From positions 4,564,501-4,628,500 of the forward strand of contig CM072891.1 of NCBI GenBank assembly GCA_037013685.1: DNA of 64,000 nucleotides, read 5' to 3'. A program made the translations under genes and the position numbers. This document shows, in pieces, positions 1 through 14,384 of the stretch (positions within the stretch are counted from its first letter, which is position 1; each line of letters opens with the position of its first letter). This DNA comes from Acridotheres tristis. Lineage: Eukaryota; Chordata; Aves; Passeriformes; Sturnidae. Below the pieces are notes generated by a model that ran no database searches, was not told where the DNA came from, and was given only the letters and a program-made list of their open reading frames with translations.

Positions 1-3000
1 GTAGTAAATTTCAAAGTGCAGATAATTTTGGCAAGAAAGCATGGCGTATATGTTTTCAAAATCAAAATGGTAACTTTGATACTACTTAATTTTTAATGGC
101 TATTATAATTCCATGACAACACTTCAATTAATTTCTCTTGTATGCAATTGTTTATTGTCTTACAAAGATCTTCAATATCTGTGAAAATAAAATACCCTCT
201 TGTTCAAAGTGTTTGCTCTGCTTTAGTCTTCTGAGTGCATAACATATTTATTCAAGGCAAGGTGATGGGATAAATTAACTTTCATAAACTATGAAAATGC
301 AGCAGGCTATAATGAATTTGAAGAGTTTCGTTTTAGCCCTAATTAAGCAGAATGTTTTGTAATGTGTCTAAATTTGAGTAGGACTCAATCTTGCTGCAAA
401 TTGTCCTTCTCTATGCACATTTTAACACTGTACTACCATGTCCATGTGCTGAAATAGAGTTAAAGAGATTTTCACTGTTTTCAATATAGGGAATATGGTC
501 TGTGGTAACTTCTTAAATAAACAGGAGAATCCTTGGATCAACATGTGGAATTAACAGCATTCTGCAGCTGACACGAAGATTAAACAATCCAAGTCTCATA
601 GCGAAATTGCATTGAAAGTAACAGAATGGCAATATGGCAAGTGGCCATGCTGGAAAAAAAACACAACACAATGAAAAAATAATCTTCTGGGATACACAAG
701 CTATCCCATATGAAAATATTAACAATGTAAACATACTGCTAAAGGAAAATAAGGTTGAAAAGCATACATTGCATCAAAAATATGACACATAGGAAGTCAG
801 TGGAGAAGAAGGGGGAAATTTTTTTTAAGTATCAGAGAACAGCAGGGATGCTCAAAATATCATTTGGATATAGAAATTCTAATGTGCAAATTTATAAATA
901 TGAACTAAGCACTGAACTGGGGAATATCTTCACACAACGTGAAGAATCATTCCAAACTTCCTTTCTGAATGAAGATGAAATTGTCAAGTGGTTCCAAAGA
1001 GATTAAGTGCTGCTTGCTGTAGAAAGTTACTATTTTATTGCTCCTGTCCTTTGTTCCCTATTCTACTATTTTACCTTCTCTAGCAGTGGCTATGCAAATT
1101 TTTCAGTACAGGAAGATTTCTTTTCCTTCTGAGATTTTACTATTTTAGGGAATACAAACTTCAAAGATAATGTTGCTGCCATTGTCTGAGAGCCTTAGGA
1201 GTTCTGAAATCGGTATTTTAATACAATTTAATAGCAGTTCAGTCTCTTTTTTCATAACTTTTATGCTTTTTTCAGTCTTTACACTTTTTCCTCTCTTGCT
1301 TCACAGAGAGGCTCTGCAGTGAATAGGGAGAATTCTTTCAAGAGGACAAAGTAACCAAGAAGAAGGTTCATAAAGGCACACAGTACACACACAGTGGTGT
1401 AACCACACATTTAGCAGCTGAAAGACTGAAACATTTCAAGTTAGGCAAGATTAGTATAAATAATTAACCACAAGCTGGGAGACCTTCATCAGTTCGCCAC
1501 ATGGAAATGCTGAAAAGCCTGAACAGCTCATTAGGAAAGACTGACTAATAAACCCTTGCTGACCTTGGCTGCTCCTTTGAGCTGCAGCTCCACCAGAGAG
1601 AGAAGCATACATGATACAGATTTTCCTCTATATGTGCAAGCCAGAATACAAAAATACAACAGAATACGCTCAAAGCAGCCAGCCACCTTATGGATGCATT
1701 TCATCTTGTAAAAGTTAAAAACAGTCTCAGCATCCTGAAGCAAAACCTTATTACAAAAAGTCAGCATATATCCAAAGTCCACATGTATTCAAAAGTTTTG
1801 GGTTTTATAAGTACTGTGGCATATCAAAGCTTTCAACACTATTCATCATTGGACCCCGTATCTTAATAGTTGATTTCAAAACATAGTGACTTCTGACAAA
1901 TCATTATATCTCTACCCCATGCAAGAATTCACATGTGCACACACAAAACTGAGGGGAAAAAAACCTTTTTCTCCAGAAAGTAATAATAAAAATCCCTAAA
2001 AGCATCCATTTCAGATTTTTTCCAATTTAATCTGCTCAAAAGTATTCCAGTTTGTTGTAATAGTCTATCTATTAAAAAAGAAAAAAATTCAGGCAAATTA
2101 AAATATTGTAAAATGTTTTGATTTGGTGTTAAAATATCCAATTTGTGATCTATGTTCTGAAGCTGAAATGAAATTTACTTATACATCTAAGTAAAAGACA
2201 TTTTAAATTGCCAAAATAATACTGAAATCACCCACTTCTATATAGAGGTATTTTGAAAAGCATCCTGGCATACAAGATCTTTCAATGCTATTCACCATTC
2301 GCTCCCATAGCTGAATTAAGAATTCGAAAATGTTGCAGAGAGAAGCAGCACCTTTTGTTATATTCACGTTATAAATAAAGGGCAACGGAAGCATTCATAA
2401 ATGGAAGCTTACTGACCATGAGGGAAAACAAAAGGGAAGGTGAAATCACAAAGAGACAAGGAAGGACTTAGGAAGTATGAGACATGAAAAAACAGATTTG
2501 TAAAAGAATCAAATTATCATCACAGAGCTAGAGCTTTATAACTTAATAAAACCTTAAATGTTTTTATGCCTTTGTGGTCTCAATACAAAATAAAAGCTCT
2601 TTAAATTATCAGATAATTTTAACTGGTGCTATGACTTTTCCTTTCACATTCCTTTTTCTTCCACATTTTTCAGTGTTTTCTGGGGCACTTTGAGGCACTG
2701 GTCTTTAATCTCAATTTATGATATGAAATACTTTTCAAAGTTAAGGAAGTTCTTCTGTGAAAAGGAAATTACTTTCTACCCACTTCTACATTTCAGCTCT
2801 TGGAACCTTCACAAAAAAAGAAAAAATGCAAACATTACCAAGGAGGCCACAAAGGTCACTATGAGCACCTCATGATACATTCTTCTCTAAATGAGGCCAG
2901 CTTGCTCTTTCGTAATGTCACAGGCAGCTTTATACCAACTCCATTACCATTCACTATTTCTTAAGTTTCAACAAAAAGTTTATAACTGTGATAGATGCAA

Positions 3001-5856
3001 TTACACAGGTATTTCGTTCTAAAATTTGCCATGAGATATTTTAAGAGGATTTTATTATATAATATTGATTGAATTATTTATAAGCTTGCTCTAGTTAACT
3101 TTTATCAAACAGTTATTAATAATTCTTACACTATATTATATGAAATGCATTATGCAATATAAAAATCTGTAATATTGTCAGTTTGGAAATATATAGAAGA
3201 TCTAGTGAGCTGGTGGAAGCCTAACAACCTGTATCAAGCACCCATGCATAGGGTACAGGGTTAGAGGACAGCTAAGGACTTTCCTTCCGTCTTCAAAAAG
3301 CAGTATTAAACTCCCACATAACTAAGGATGAATGGATATTTGTCACCTTTGTTCTAAAGGGAACAAGGAGACATTAGGGAAAAAACTTAAAATTTTTACT
3401 CATTTTATCAATTTAACTTATAGGAAAAAAAGTATGGTGCACCCTTGTGCAGCTATGTTCTGGGTTAAATATTAATCACTGCAGACAGAATATCACCTTG
3501 TAGTAAATTCCTCTCTTTCAGAAGTCAGGAGTCCATTTGCATTATTTTCATTTGTGTTGTTGTCATCTATTTAGTTGGTTATTAGATACTCAAGATTTGG
3601 TTCATCTGGACAAACACCATGAAGGTGTTGACAGCTATGACTTATCGATTGAGCAACTTAAATTCTAGTTTGATAATGTGCAAGATAATTTTTGACCTAA
3701 AGCTAAAACAGATACACAAACAGTGGGCAGGATGTCACCAAACTTAAGTTTTTTTAGAAGGAAGTATGAAACCTGTACACGCTTTTTGGGAACTTTTTCT
3801 GAAAGTCTCAGCTGACATCTAGTGGCAACAGCAGGGAAAGCGAAACACTTAACAGTACAGAACAGAAATCGTTCCAGGTCTTTAAAATATATTATTCAGT
3901 ATTTTGTAAATATTAAGCGAAAAATTCAAGAACTCCTGTGAATGTAGCAAAAGCATTACCCTTTTTAGACATTACTTTAATGTGTGGATGATTCAGTTGA
4001 ATGATATACATTGATCACCCTTCAAGAGTTAGGCTTTATGCAGATTGTCATGCAATAAGAGATGGTACAGATACACCAGTAATTGACGTGGTGTAACACA
4101 TGTTTGAATCTTAATATGTATACACACTACATGACAAAAATCGATTTCAAGTGACATCAAAAAAAGGAACAAAGCTTCAAGTTTGGTGATAATATAAAGG
4201 TGGCAAAATAAAATACAGTACAGTAATTTGTCCCCCCTACCCAGTGATTGTTGTGCTTCTTTCAAGACTGCTACATTCTCAGCAACTTCAGTCTCACAGA
4301 TTCAGCACCAGCCCCTACAAACCAGTGGTATGTGCAAAGACCTGGCTGTGCTTTAGGTATGCTGTATGAAGTTTACAGGAAATTAACACAGTGATAACAA
4401 ATATTGAAGAATTAAAAACAATCCGGAATTCCTGTTCACGTACTCAAGAAAAAAAAACATTACAAAAAGAAACAGCACAAAAGTATAGGGCATTTTCTAA
4501 TGCTAAAGAATAAACATATCACTCACTTATAAGCCACTATATACATGTTTCAAGGGGCAGAATCTAGATAATGTTGCTTACTTTAACCTTCAGAAGACAG
4601 TTTAATAGTACTTTGAGAACTTTCCCATACAAATAACTTCCATAACTTCTTAACATTTTTCCAGGCCTTTTTGGAATAAAAAAGACTAAGGGTCTCACTC
4701 CTAAACTTTTTCAGAGAAATTATGATAATCAAAACTTCTTCATAAACACCAGATAGGGGATTTGGATCAGTTTGCCAAGGAACTGGTTCAGAGAAATTCC
4801 TGTCTGTAGGTTCCTTCCGTGCATAGGACAAAATCAGATTTAACCCAATAATTTTCAATAGTTAGGATACACACCATCACATTTTTCTGTTATACCCTTG
4901 AAGAATAAAATGCAACAAATTATTACATTACACCATTAAACACAATTTTACTCCTCCATTATATGTTCCCATTGAAATTTTATAATGCAAATTCAATACT
5001 TTACATTATACAATGTGATCTGCCTAATGACACAGTTAATGTAGCAATCTACTGGATTATCAGAATTCCTCTGTTAGTAAATCTGTTTATTTTCCATTAT
5101 ATTTACCTTAATGATGACAAAGGAAATACTGAATGCTTTTTAATTGATGACCTGCATACTAACGACTTAGCATATAAACCCATAGTAGAACACACTGGAG
5201 CTATACTTAAGAATATATCATAACTGGTGAGAAAAGGAAGATACTGTTAATATTAACTAGGGGTGATCACCAAATTCAATTATACTGCCATTTAGGTTCC
5301 TGCTCTTATGATAAAAACAATTTCTTGTAATATTTCACTTTACTTACCACAACCAAAGGAAAGTGAGCTCTAATACTAAACTGTGTTATTTCTGATTTTT
5401 TTGATAACTAGTTGGTCAAGTTTACACTTCAAAAGAGGAGACATCAATACAGAGCGCTCAATACTAAACTTCAGAAAGTCTCATATGTGCTTATTTTCCT
5501 GTTAAAATTACAGAAAACTGCTTCTCAAGAAGTATGTTTCACTGAGAAGGAGTAAGTAATTAAACACCAGTGCCAATGCCAAAATGCACTGCTGTGTTGG
5601 TGGGAAGAATTTAATAGAACAACAATAAGGAGAAGTACAAAGACGAAACAAATAAAACTGCTTTTGGATATGATTTACAAGTGCAGGTATAGATTTTTAC
5701 CAAATTAATTTTAGCTGAGCTGGTAGTCAACTGAAAACAACGTCTAGAAAGAAAGAATTAAATTCTTAACATTTTATAGAACGTGTATGTTTGCAGCACT
5801 CAGATCTGTAAAATGCACTAGTCAGGAAAATAAAATAAATAATAAAAAATTTATAC
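1..5856 (-). other. FMN1: FMN1 intron (downstream of the 62-nt exon), left edge
   Basis: AT-rich, with no convincing coding sequence. I looked for the next FMN1 exon (human AQFELRAFHIRGEH) on the minus strand and did not see it. Short open frames here lack family features and codon bias. No clear CR1 or LTR was recognised in this stretch. Confidence 0.7.
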
Positions 5857-5918
5857 CTTTAATGTTTCAATTTCTTCTTTGTGTTCCCTCTTTAAATGCA
5901 GAATGGCAGCTTGGTACT
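5857..5918 (-). CDS. FMN1: FMN1 small shared coding exon (62 nt, coiled-coil segment)
   Basis: The minus strand reads ttatttctacag|AGTACCAAG at the acceptor and ACA TTA AAG|GTATAA at the donor. The 62 nt supply AG, which completes a Glu codon begun by the final G at 24709, and then 19 full codons reading YQAAILHLKREHKEEIETL plus a final Lys. Human FMN1 has YQAAILHLKREHKEEIENL at this place, so identity is nearly complete. The spacing of charged and hydrophobic residues fits the coiled coil that precedes FH1. The exon ends in phase 0. The next exon (the continuation of the coiled coil, AQFELRAF in human) was not found between 1 and 5856 and presumably lies past the left edge. Confidence 0.92.
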
Positions 5919-8900
5919 CTGTAGAAATAAAAAAAGTACAGTCCCTTAGAGTCAGAAAACAATGTGCCATGTTCAGCATAGAATATTTCATACAACACCA
6001 CTGGGTCCAGAATGCAGGTCTAAGCTCTCAAATAAATGATCTTTTACAGAGGTGATGGAAAAGAAAATCTGAACACAGCAATTAGTGTTTTTCCTAAGAC
6101 CACATGGCCAGATTTTCCATGGTGTTTCTGAGAGAAGAGGATAAAACAGAGGTCGTCTTCCGTGCTGACAAGGGAAAATGGGGGAAAAGATATGACAGAC
6201 TGAAATAATAAAAGGAAACTAGTTTTGCCTAATTTTACAGATAAATGTGGAATTGACAGGATATCATGACATGCACATGTATGTACACACACCCTCTCAC
6301 CTGAATTCTAAAACAACATGCATAATCACTATAGACAGTCAAATTGGATAAAATAGCCATCACAAATACAAATGAAGAACTCAGAAAGTACCAAACAGAG
6401 AGATAGAAAGAATTCTTTCTCTTAATTCTATCATACAAAGATTAATTACAGAGTTCAGATTAATTAAAAGATTAATTACAAAATACAGAATACTGTGACT
6501 GAGATACAAGATAGCTCTGTCATTTAGAGAGAATATAACAAAATCCAAAGGCTGAAAGCACAAAGAATCAGCAATGAAAAATTGAGAAGGCCAGGCATTG
6601 ATCACACAGGTTTAGTGATAGCATAGATTTGCCAAATACACCTCTAGGACCACTAATACTATGGCTCCCTTCAATCTGTACCAAGACTGCATTTGGCCAG
6701 ATGAACAAAGAAAAACCCCTTCCAAACACAGTGGTACAGCTTTAAGAGACCTTAAGAAAGTCTTTTGTAAGACACTGGCCCAGTAGCTACAGCCCTCCTA
6801 AACAAATGACTGGAGTCTGTTGTTAGATGATCAAAGCCCTACTTCTATCTGCTTTCAAATCAAAATTCATCTGAAAGTGTGTTTCCAGTTTCCTGGCTTG
6901 GCTTCAGTCTCCTCAACTAAATCCTAATTTAAAGAAGGATTGAAAATAGTCCAAAGAATTGAAATTTTACTGTCAATGATCCATAAAACTAAGGAGTTTG
7001 TATGATCCATTCAACAGAAGAACTAACAAAATAGCATTAAAGTATCAAAGTATAGACCAAAGTACCAGATCAGTAAAATATTTCAGTGCTTAGCTGTTCT
7101 TTTTGAATTCTTTTCTTCTTCTCTTCAGAGAAAGGAAAGAGGAAAGAAAAGCTAAGTTGCTCATCACCCTGAATCTGCATGACATAGAAGCTTTTCAAAG
7201 TAAAGCTATTTTTTCCAAACACAGGTGACGTTATATGCAAGCAGCTGAATAGATACATAAAATCAAAAGGAAAAGGGATCAATATTTCACAAAGCATAAA
7301 ATAAAAACTTCGGTGATTCCAGCTTGTTATAGTATCTATCTAAACTTCTCCTTGCCCTCTAACAGGTCTCTGCTTAGAGCTTTCTGGCATGGAAAATTTG
7401 CCTGACTGCTCTGCTGGAATCACAACCAGTTATGCCTACAAACTTCTAGATTTTCTGCTGTTAATCCCTTTGACTGGTTGATATTCCCTCTGGATACAGG
7501 TTCTGCATATCCATTCACCTAAACAGGACTTGAAACAGTTGCCTCAGGTCCCCAGAAAACGTTGTGACCCTTCTGGCACCTCAGCTGCTTTAAGCACTCG
7601 GTTTGCAGGGCATGAACCTTACAAATGTCCTGACTTGAAGCTTAGCTCTTTAAGGTCACATGATAACTGAAGCAAACAACAGGCTTTGAAAATGTTCCTA
7701 ACAATCAGTTCTTAGTTTGGCTAACAGAAGGATACAGATCTATCTTAACAAAAGATCTACTTTCTATGTGGGATTGACCAATGCTTAAAATTCTTTGGGA
7801 TTTGGGTAAGGAGTCATAATTCACCTATGCTGACAGAGACGTGCACTAGCACTAGAAGCAGATTTTTCACCGTGTCTATCCATTCCCAACCCTCTGTTGC
7901 TTATTTTTTCATCTTGGCACATATGTTTGTGCAATTAGAGAATGATGGAAGAACCCCCATGAATGAAATTTAACACAGCATAAGAAGTTTAAAATTTTTT
8001 TAACAATTAAGTATATGTCATTGTTGGCACATGTTTTTCATTGCTTCTAGCTGAAAGCTTTGAAACGAATTCTAGAGACTATTTAGTTTAAGCTTTGTTC
8101 TGAAGCAGAAGTAAGACAGAGAGTAGCAATTCTTTTACTGTTTACTTATTCCTTAGAAAGCACTTAGTTATAATAATTAATAATCCTAACTAATTTCTTA
8201 AAACACTGCTACTGCATAAAAGCAAGTGCGTAATAAACTGATACACTGTAACAAATTTAATAGATTGTTTACTATGATATGACACACAAGAGCATGAGAT
8301 TCTAATTATATTATTTTTAACTAGAAGAAACTATTGGATAGAAGCTGACACTCAGCAAGGTACTTTATCTCAAGCAAATGTTCATTTTTCTGTACAAGAT
8401 ATTATAATGAAAATCACATCACAATCATATTGTCTTCCATAATATAAAGTACTCATGTCCATTCCTCTTCTATGTTTTGTGAGGTCACCTTAATTTAGTT
8501 TAATCGTACACATATAGTTAACATTTTAAGAAAATAACCTGTATACAGAGATGGTGATCAGAATCATTAAAATGCTGAGGAATTTGACTGGAAAAAATAA
8601 TTGCATTCATGTAATTACAAAAATCAGTTCCTTAACATACTGGCAACAGAATAACAAAGTTTAATTATGAAGTGCTGCTTAAAGTAGTAAAGTTCAAAAC
8701 AGCAAAGTAAACAATAATGACATTTTGACAGGAGGAACTATACTGGGAACAAAACATAAGTCAGGCTTTATCAACTACCGAATTCTTAAATTCCATTTAA
8801 CTAAAAAAAAATTCACATAGACTACACATAAAATCCAGAAATACCAACGTATCACTGAGTCATTTGTCTAGGTTAAAAATTAACAATGCCACTTTAAGAA

Positions 8901-9111
8901 ATCTGATAGGGCTCTGTGTAGCCAGCCTGATTCTCACCTAATCACTGTAACTCATTCAGCCCTGTTAGGGCACATGAACACCTGAGGGCAGCTCTCAGAG
9001 CCAGCCCCAGTACAAGGCTGCAGCTCAGTGCAGGACCTCCCACTCCCTGGTGCTGCCCTACCTTAAGGACCTTCCAGACTGACAGGGAGAAAAGCCTCTA
9101 ATCACAAACCA

Positions 9112-9352
9112 CAGCGTGGAGGCCATCTGGTCCCCACCCAGGCCTCCCGCAGAGCTGACTGCCCAGGACCATGTCCAAATGGCTTTCAAACTCTTCCAGG
9201 AATCGCCATCCTCTTCATCCTCTCTGGGCAACTGTTTCTCAGTCACCTCCACAGTGAGAAATCGTTTCCTGATGTTTAGCCAGACCTTTTTGTGTTTCGA
9301 TGAGTGCTCACACTGATCCTGATACCATGCACTACCTGGCTCCCACGTTTTC
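9112..9352 (-). mobile_element. CR1 LINE fragment (minus orientation)
   Basis: The plus strand reads as the reverse complement of a CR1 3' region: AGGCCATCTGGTCC, CCCAGGACCATGTCC, CTCTCTGGGCAAC and TCCTGATGTTTAGCC occur in the expected order. The fragment is diverged and lacks an intact frame. Short open frames on both strands here come from the repeat. Confidence 0.75.
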
Positions 9353-9454
9353 ACACCCTGTTATAGTTCCAAGCTAATCCTTGTGTCACAACGTGACTTC
9401 ACCCACTTTGTGCAATGTCATGGGGGTTGTATTTTCATATATAAATCAAAAAAT

Positions 9455-10268
9455 CAAAAATCATAAATCAAAGAATCATGAAGGTTGGAAAAGACCTCCA
9501 AGATCAAGTCCAATCTTCAACCCAGCATCTCCATATCATTAAACCATATCAAGATGTGGTTACTGTGCTAAAAAGAGAGAGAAAGGACAGCAACACACAC
9601 GGACCTCTTTAGGGAAAAAAGGCCAACTTTATCGTATGGACAGCCCGTATTTAAAGCATGTTACATGGAGCTAGGACAGGACAGGAGCTCATTGGACAAT
9701 TGGGAAAAACGTCCATGGAACAGCACCTCAGGATGTATCCCACGGGAAAGACACCAGGTGTTAATCTCTATTATGAATTCCACTCTGTTTTTCACCATAT
9801 TATCACCTTGAGAGACTTCCTCCCTAACTGAAGCTGTAGCCAGGTTATCAGCCTGGGAATGGACCTGAGAGTCAGGAGAAGTTCAGGCCTGAAAAAGAAT
9901 TTCCAAGCTGTAATTCCCTAGGTCTCTAACGTGTGTGTCCACATTAAGAAGTGCCACATGTAATTTTTTGAGTACTTCCAGGGATGGTGACCTGTTTCAA
10001 TGCTTAATCACTCTTTCCTAATACCCAAACTGAACCTCCCCTGGGGCAATGTGAGGTCATTTCACCTTATCCTATCACTAGGTGACTGGGGCAAGAAACT
10101 AACTCTCAGCCACTACCTTTTTTCAGGTAACGAGCAATAAGGTCTCTTCTGAGCCTTCTTTTCCCCAGACTAAACCACCCCAGCTCCACTGGCTGCTTCT
10201 CATAGCACTTACATTCCAGATCCTTCATCAGCTTTGTTGCCCTGGACACACTCAAACACCTCAATGTA
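9455..10268 (-). mobile_element. CR1 LINE (minus orientation), split by an LTR insertion
   Basis: The CR1 3' end is at about 9463-9550 (AATCATGAAGGTTGGAAAAG, ACCTCCAAGATCAAGTCC). Sequence that should follow directly resumes at about 9946 (AAGTGCCACATG, CTTCCAGGGATGGTGAC) and continues through CCCAGACTAAACCACCCCAG to CTCAAACACCTCAATGT. The roughly 390-bp interruption is a solo LTR. The order matches CR1 consensus structure as I know it. Confidence 0.85.
9555..9943 (-). mobile_element. Solo LTR of an avian endogenous retrovirus, inserted in a CR1
   Basis: This 389-bp block has perfect 5-bp inverted termini, TGTGG...CCACA. It is flanked by an imperfect 6-bp direct repeat (TCAAGA at 9549-9554, TTAAGA at 9944-9949). 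Read on the minus strand it has a TTTAAATA TATA-like box near 9648, followed by GATAAAG as a possible poly(A) signal and a U5-like tail. No internal retroviral genes are present, so it is a recombined solo LTR. A 6-bp target duplication would favour a beta-like (ERVK) class, but this is tentative. Confidence 0.75.
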
Positions 10269-13200
10269 AATTTTGAGAAGCTTTAAATTCTTTAGTTATG
10301 ATGGATAACAGAAGGCTGATTGTACAAATATCCTGTATTGCTCGCCTGGCCTCCAGTCTGCCTGTGAGAAGACAGTGGCTGTAGGGCATAAATTTAGCTT
10401 CCTCTTAGGCAGATGTTACTCTTAAGGACTTTTGAGACAAACTAGATAAAAATCAGATTGCAAATACTAGGTGCTTCTATCCTGAAAAATTACCAGAGTC
10501 AAATTAGGATTTTGCTACTGAGAAAATAATTTAAAATCTCACTCATTTACAAAGGGCATTCAAACAAAAAAAGTAAACAATCACATTGCACAGATTCCAC
10601 TCCAAACAGCTTGGAGTCTCAGTTTTCATTTACTACTTCTAATTTACTACTTTTTCCTTTGTTTTGAGAGTATGCCATCCCAAGAAAAATTTAATAGATC
10701 ATGTAAGCTGTTGCCCACTTGGGCATATTTTTTACTTTTGCAACCTGATGCTTCCTGCAATCAATAATTATAACCCATTGAAGCTAAGCAAACTTTCATA
10801 AAACTGAACATTTTTTCGAAGATAGTGAGATAAAGCAGAAATACATTAAGAAGTCTTAAACAAGTATTTGTTACATTTGCTTCTAGTTTGCAACATAATA
10901 CCATGTCATTGTAAAACATTTCACTAAAAATTTTTTGAAAGCAATCTGAAAGTACACAGGAAACAGTATAGAGGCCTCAGTGAAGACTAAAGATATACAG
11001 TGACATGACAATGCAAAATTTCCTTTTTCCATGTTGCTGTTGAAAAAATAAAACAATTATTCATTGTAAAAAAAAAAGATCTACTTACTGTGAAACTTAA
11101 ATTTCCATTACTCTCGTGTTTTGCCATAGCCAGCAGATAATATTCTGATAAGAGACTACTAAGTTTGGGTTCAGGTCTTCCCTACTTATACTAACTTTGT
11201 ATCAGCTGCAATTCTCAAGTCTTGCTTTTCCAGTTCAATGCTATTGCTTTATTCTAGGTATGAACTTGTTATCTCATTAGTTTTTAATATAATTTTTTAT
11301 TTTAATACAGTTTTTTGTCTTACCTTTTTCCTAATGAATAGCTAGCTCAATGTTTTTTGACAGTAACATACGTATTTCAAATTTCCTTGTTCAACTGTAT
11401 GTTCTTATAAGGTGCTTGGGAAAAAAGAAAACACAATTTTTGAAGTGACAAACTACATAATTGTCATGATCCTGTTCTGCCACCCATTGATACAGTCAAC
11501 ACTAGAAAGTATCATAACTTCCAGTCATGCTATATTTGGTTCTATCTACATGCAACTGCAGGAAAAAGTAATTCTAATTAGTATTTTATCTGATTTTTTA
11601 AAAATTACTTTAGCATTGAACATTGCAAAGACAGAACCAGTGCAAACAGGGTAACATTCTTTCCCTAACTGTCATGTTGGTACAGTGGATTTTAAGGTAT
11701 GTTGTCAATATGGATCATATAAAGATAACATTGACTAAAACAATACCAGTCCATCTTTATCATTAGGTATACTGCAACATTTGAAATACTCCAGTTAAAG
11801 CCTGGAATTAACATCCAACCAAGTAATGGGCTGCAAAAAGGAAGTAAAATTGTGTTTTAACTACCAAGTGCAAAGAGGAAGTAACTCTGTGTCCTGTTAT
11901 GTCATCAAACATAGTATGCAAACAGATAAAAGTAGTGTTGTTGAAGCACAATGGAAAAGCTGAAGGAGCAACCTCAAACAATTAAAAATGGGTCAATAAG
12001 GAAGATGGACACGACATGAACAAAGGGCTTTAAACGCTATACAACAGCAGACATGGAATTTGTTATAGAATCACAAACGTCTACTGTGTGAAACAACAGA
12101 GTATCACACATTGTGAAACAGTGACAAACGCCTATAAACTTTTAGACATCAACATCTGCTAAAGCAAAAACTTTACAAACACACAGAGAAAATTAGGGGT
12201 ATATAATTATGATCCCAGAAAATTTTATTCATATCCTCTTCAACAGCAATTTTTAAATTAAAAAGTACCTGGAACCCAGAAAGTTTTCAGATACCAAAAC
12301 TTACATATGGAGAAAAGAGTAATGCAATGTAAAGAGTAATTAATCCTGATTAAGTTATACAAAAAGCACAATCTTTTCAATAGTTATTGTACTTCATCAG
12401 TTTTAAGTTTTAACACAAAAGAATCTGAAACAATGGAAGAGATATTCAATATATTGGGCTAATTTTTAAAGCAGTGTGTTTTCTAAAATTTTGGCCCTGA
12501 AAGCTAAATCTTGCAAATAAAATGCATAACACGGGACTGCTTGAATCTACCCTTAATAATCACAAAAACCAAGCATCTAAAATAGCAGAATACTCTAGTA
12601 TTCTTAGCCCTTCGATGTCTGAATATTAACAAGTCCATCAATATTTACTGCTCCAACTGCTCAGCTTTATTATTTTTTCTGACCTTTTAGGATAAACATG
12701 GTCTCCAGGTAACACACCTGTAGTTTCTGTGGGCCCTTTGGGGTGTATGGCTTATACAGAGAGAGCTGAGTTAAAACACTGAAGTGCAAAGGATATTGAA
12801 TGGACAGTTTTGTTTCAGTTGCCTTCTTTAAAACACACTGAACTCCCAAATAAGTTCACCTCTAATCCTTTTAGTTATAAATTCAGATGATCTTCAAAAT
12901 CTGAACCATGTATCTGTATGATCAGGATCGTTAACTGCGTTCAAGACATTGCACAGAAGAGATGAGTGGTGAGATTTTCTATTCCAAGAACAAGACTAAG
13001 ATGTTGTTTACTTATTTGTTTCATTAGGATGAATGGAAAAAACACGAGATTTTTATGGGACAGGCAAATACAATTTGCCCACTTGCCTGGTTTTGCAGGA
13101 AATAACACAAATGGCCTCTAACTGTAAGTATCTAAGCGTTTCTACAAAACTCTGCACCGCCACCAGAGTCCTGTGAGGAAGAGCCCACTTTGAGTGAGAT

Positions 13201-13269
13201 ATAGGAATGGTACTCCCCAGTTCAGTGCTCCCCCCCAAGACTCCCCAAATGACACACTGCTCTCTTGGT

Positions 13270-13720
13270 CCTCCTTTCATTTCCTGGTGAAGCAGGATGG
13301 AGTTGAGAATTGGAGACATCAAAAATGAAGATCACAGGTTGAGATATGAACAGTTTACTGGAAACAGTAATGAGATAAGAAAATGAACAGTAATGGCAAC
13401 AATATTAATAACGGAAGTATACAAGACAGAGGGTGACTCACATGCAAAAATGTTCACCCTGGACTCTGAGACAATGAACAACGGAGCATGGCTTCCCCTC
13501 TCCTGCCATGTTTCTTTGACTGGAAGCCAGAATCCCTTTCTGCCCACCCCTAACAATGATGTACAGTGGTATCAAATAGTATTAGGGTCCTGGATGAAAC
13601 TAGAACATGAGAATTGCAATTTGCAATTGAATTGTGAGGCAAAAAGGTGTCTCAGACCACACTCCCCAGAAGCCCACTTAATGGGAGTCTATACGGACAA
13701 TATAACTTTCCTAACCTAAG
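13270..13720 (-). mobile_element. Possible LTR-derived segment
   Basis: GAACAGTTTACTGGAAACAG, TAATGAGATAAGAAAATGAA, CAACAATATTAATAACGGAA and AAAATGTTCACC recall the polyadenylation-side half of avian ERVL-like LTRs. Termini and target duplications are not identifiable. It contains a 108-codon plus-strand open frame with no recognisable domain, which I regard as chance. The assignment is from memory of similar bird LTRs. Confidence 0.4.
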
Positions 13721-14384
13721 TCACTAATGGCATGTGCAGGGAAATTTTAACAAGTTCCAATACAAGTCACTTTAATTAATGCAAAATTGTCTTAACACGG
13801 TCTTATTTCCCAAGAAATATCCATACAGCTGAGACAAACATGATTGGACTGTCATTATGAAACTTCAAAGGGAACAGGAGGGCTTCAAAGCACTTTGGAT
13901 TTATTTCTTCTAATATGATGTCTTCTCACATCATCATCTAAATGGTGTTTTGTGGTAGAATCAAGGAGTAGTTCTTCAGTGACATAATGTGAGAAGAGTT
14001 TATCCTGGTCATAAGGTTTGTTTTTAAATCTTTTAAGATAATCACACTGAATCCTCACCTACGTCTAGTATTCCTAACTCAATTTAAAAACAGATCAAGA
14101 AAAAAACAACCAAAGCTTAATCCTTACAGATTTTTAAGTCAGTAGATTGCTGTTCTGTAATTCTGTGAAAAGCATGACAACAGGAAATTACCTAATGAAT
14201 AAACATACAAAGAAAAATATAAACGCTTTGAAATATGCCTTATGCAGTTTTGTCAGTTACTTCAGCAAGCAATTGCAAATGTGAAAAGTTATTATAGAAA
14301 AAAGAGGAATACTATCAGAAACTCCTCCTTTAAAATGCATTCCAACTCAGCTTCATTTAGTTATTATACATTTTGACAGTAAGT

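Noticed and set aside
513..734. A minus-strand hydrophobic open frame of 73 codons, preceded by an acceptor-like tract
   Set aside because: The Cys/Phe-rich peptide has no resemblance to FMN1 or to any family I recognise, and no phase-compatible donor stands out.
1..5856. The next FMN1 exon (continuation of the coiled coil)
   Set aside because: I scanned the minus strand for the expected peptide and found no matching acceptor-exon-donor. It probably lies beyond the left edge, though a reading miss is possible.
13393..13719. A 108-codon plus-strand open frame
   Set aside because: There are no recognisable domains. The region resembles an LTR fragment and no splice or promoter context supports a gene.
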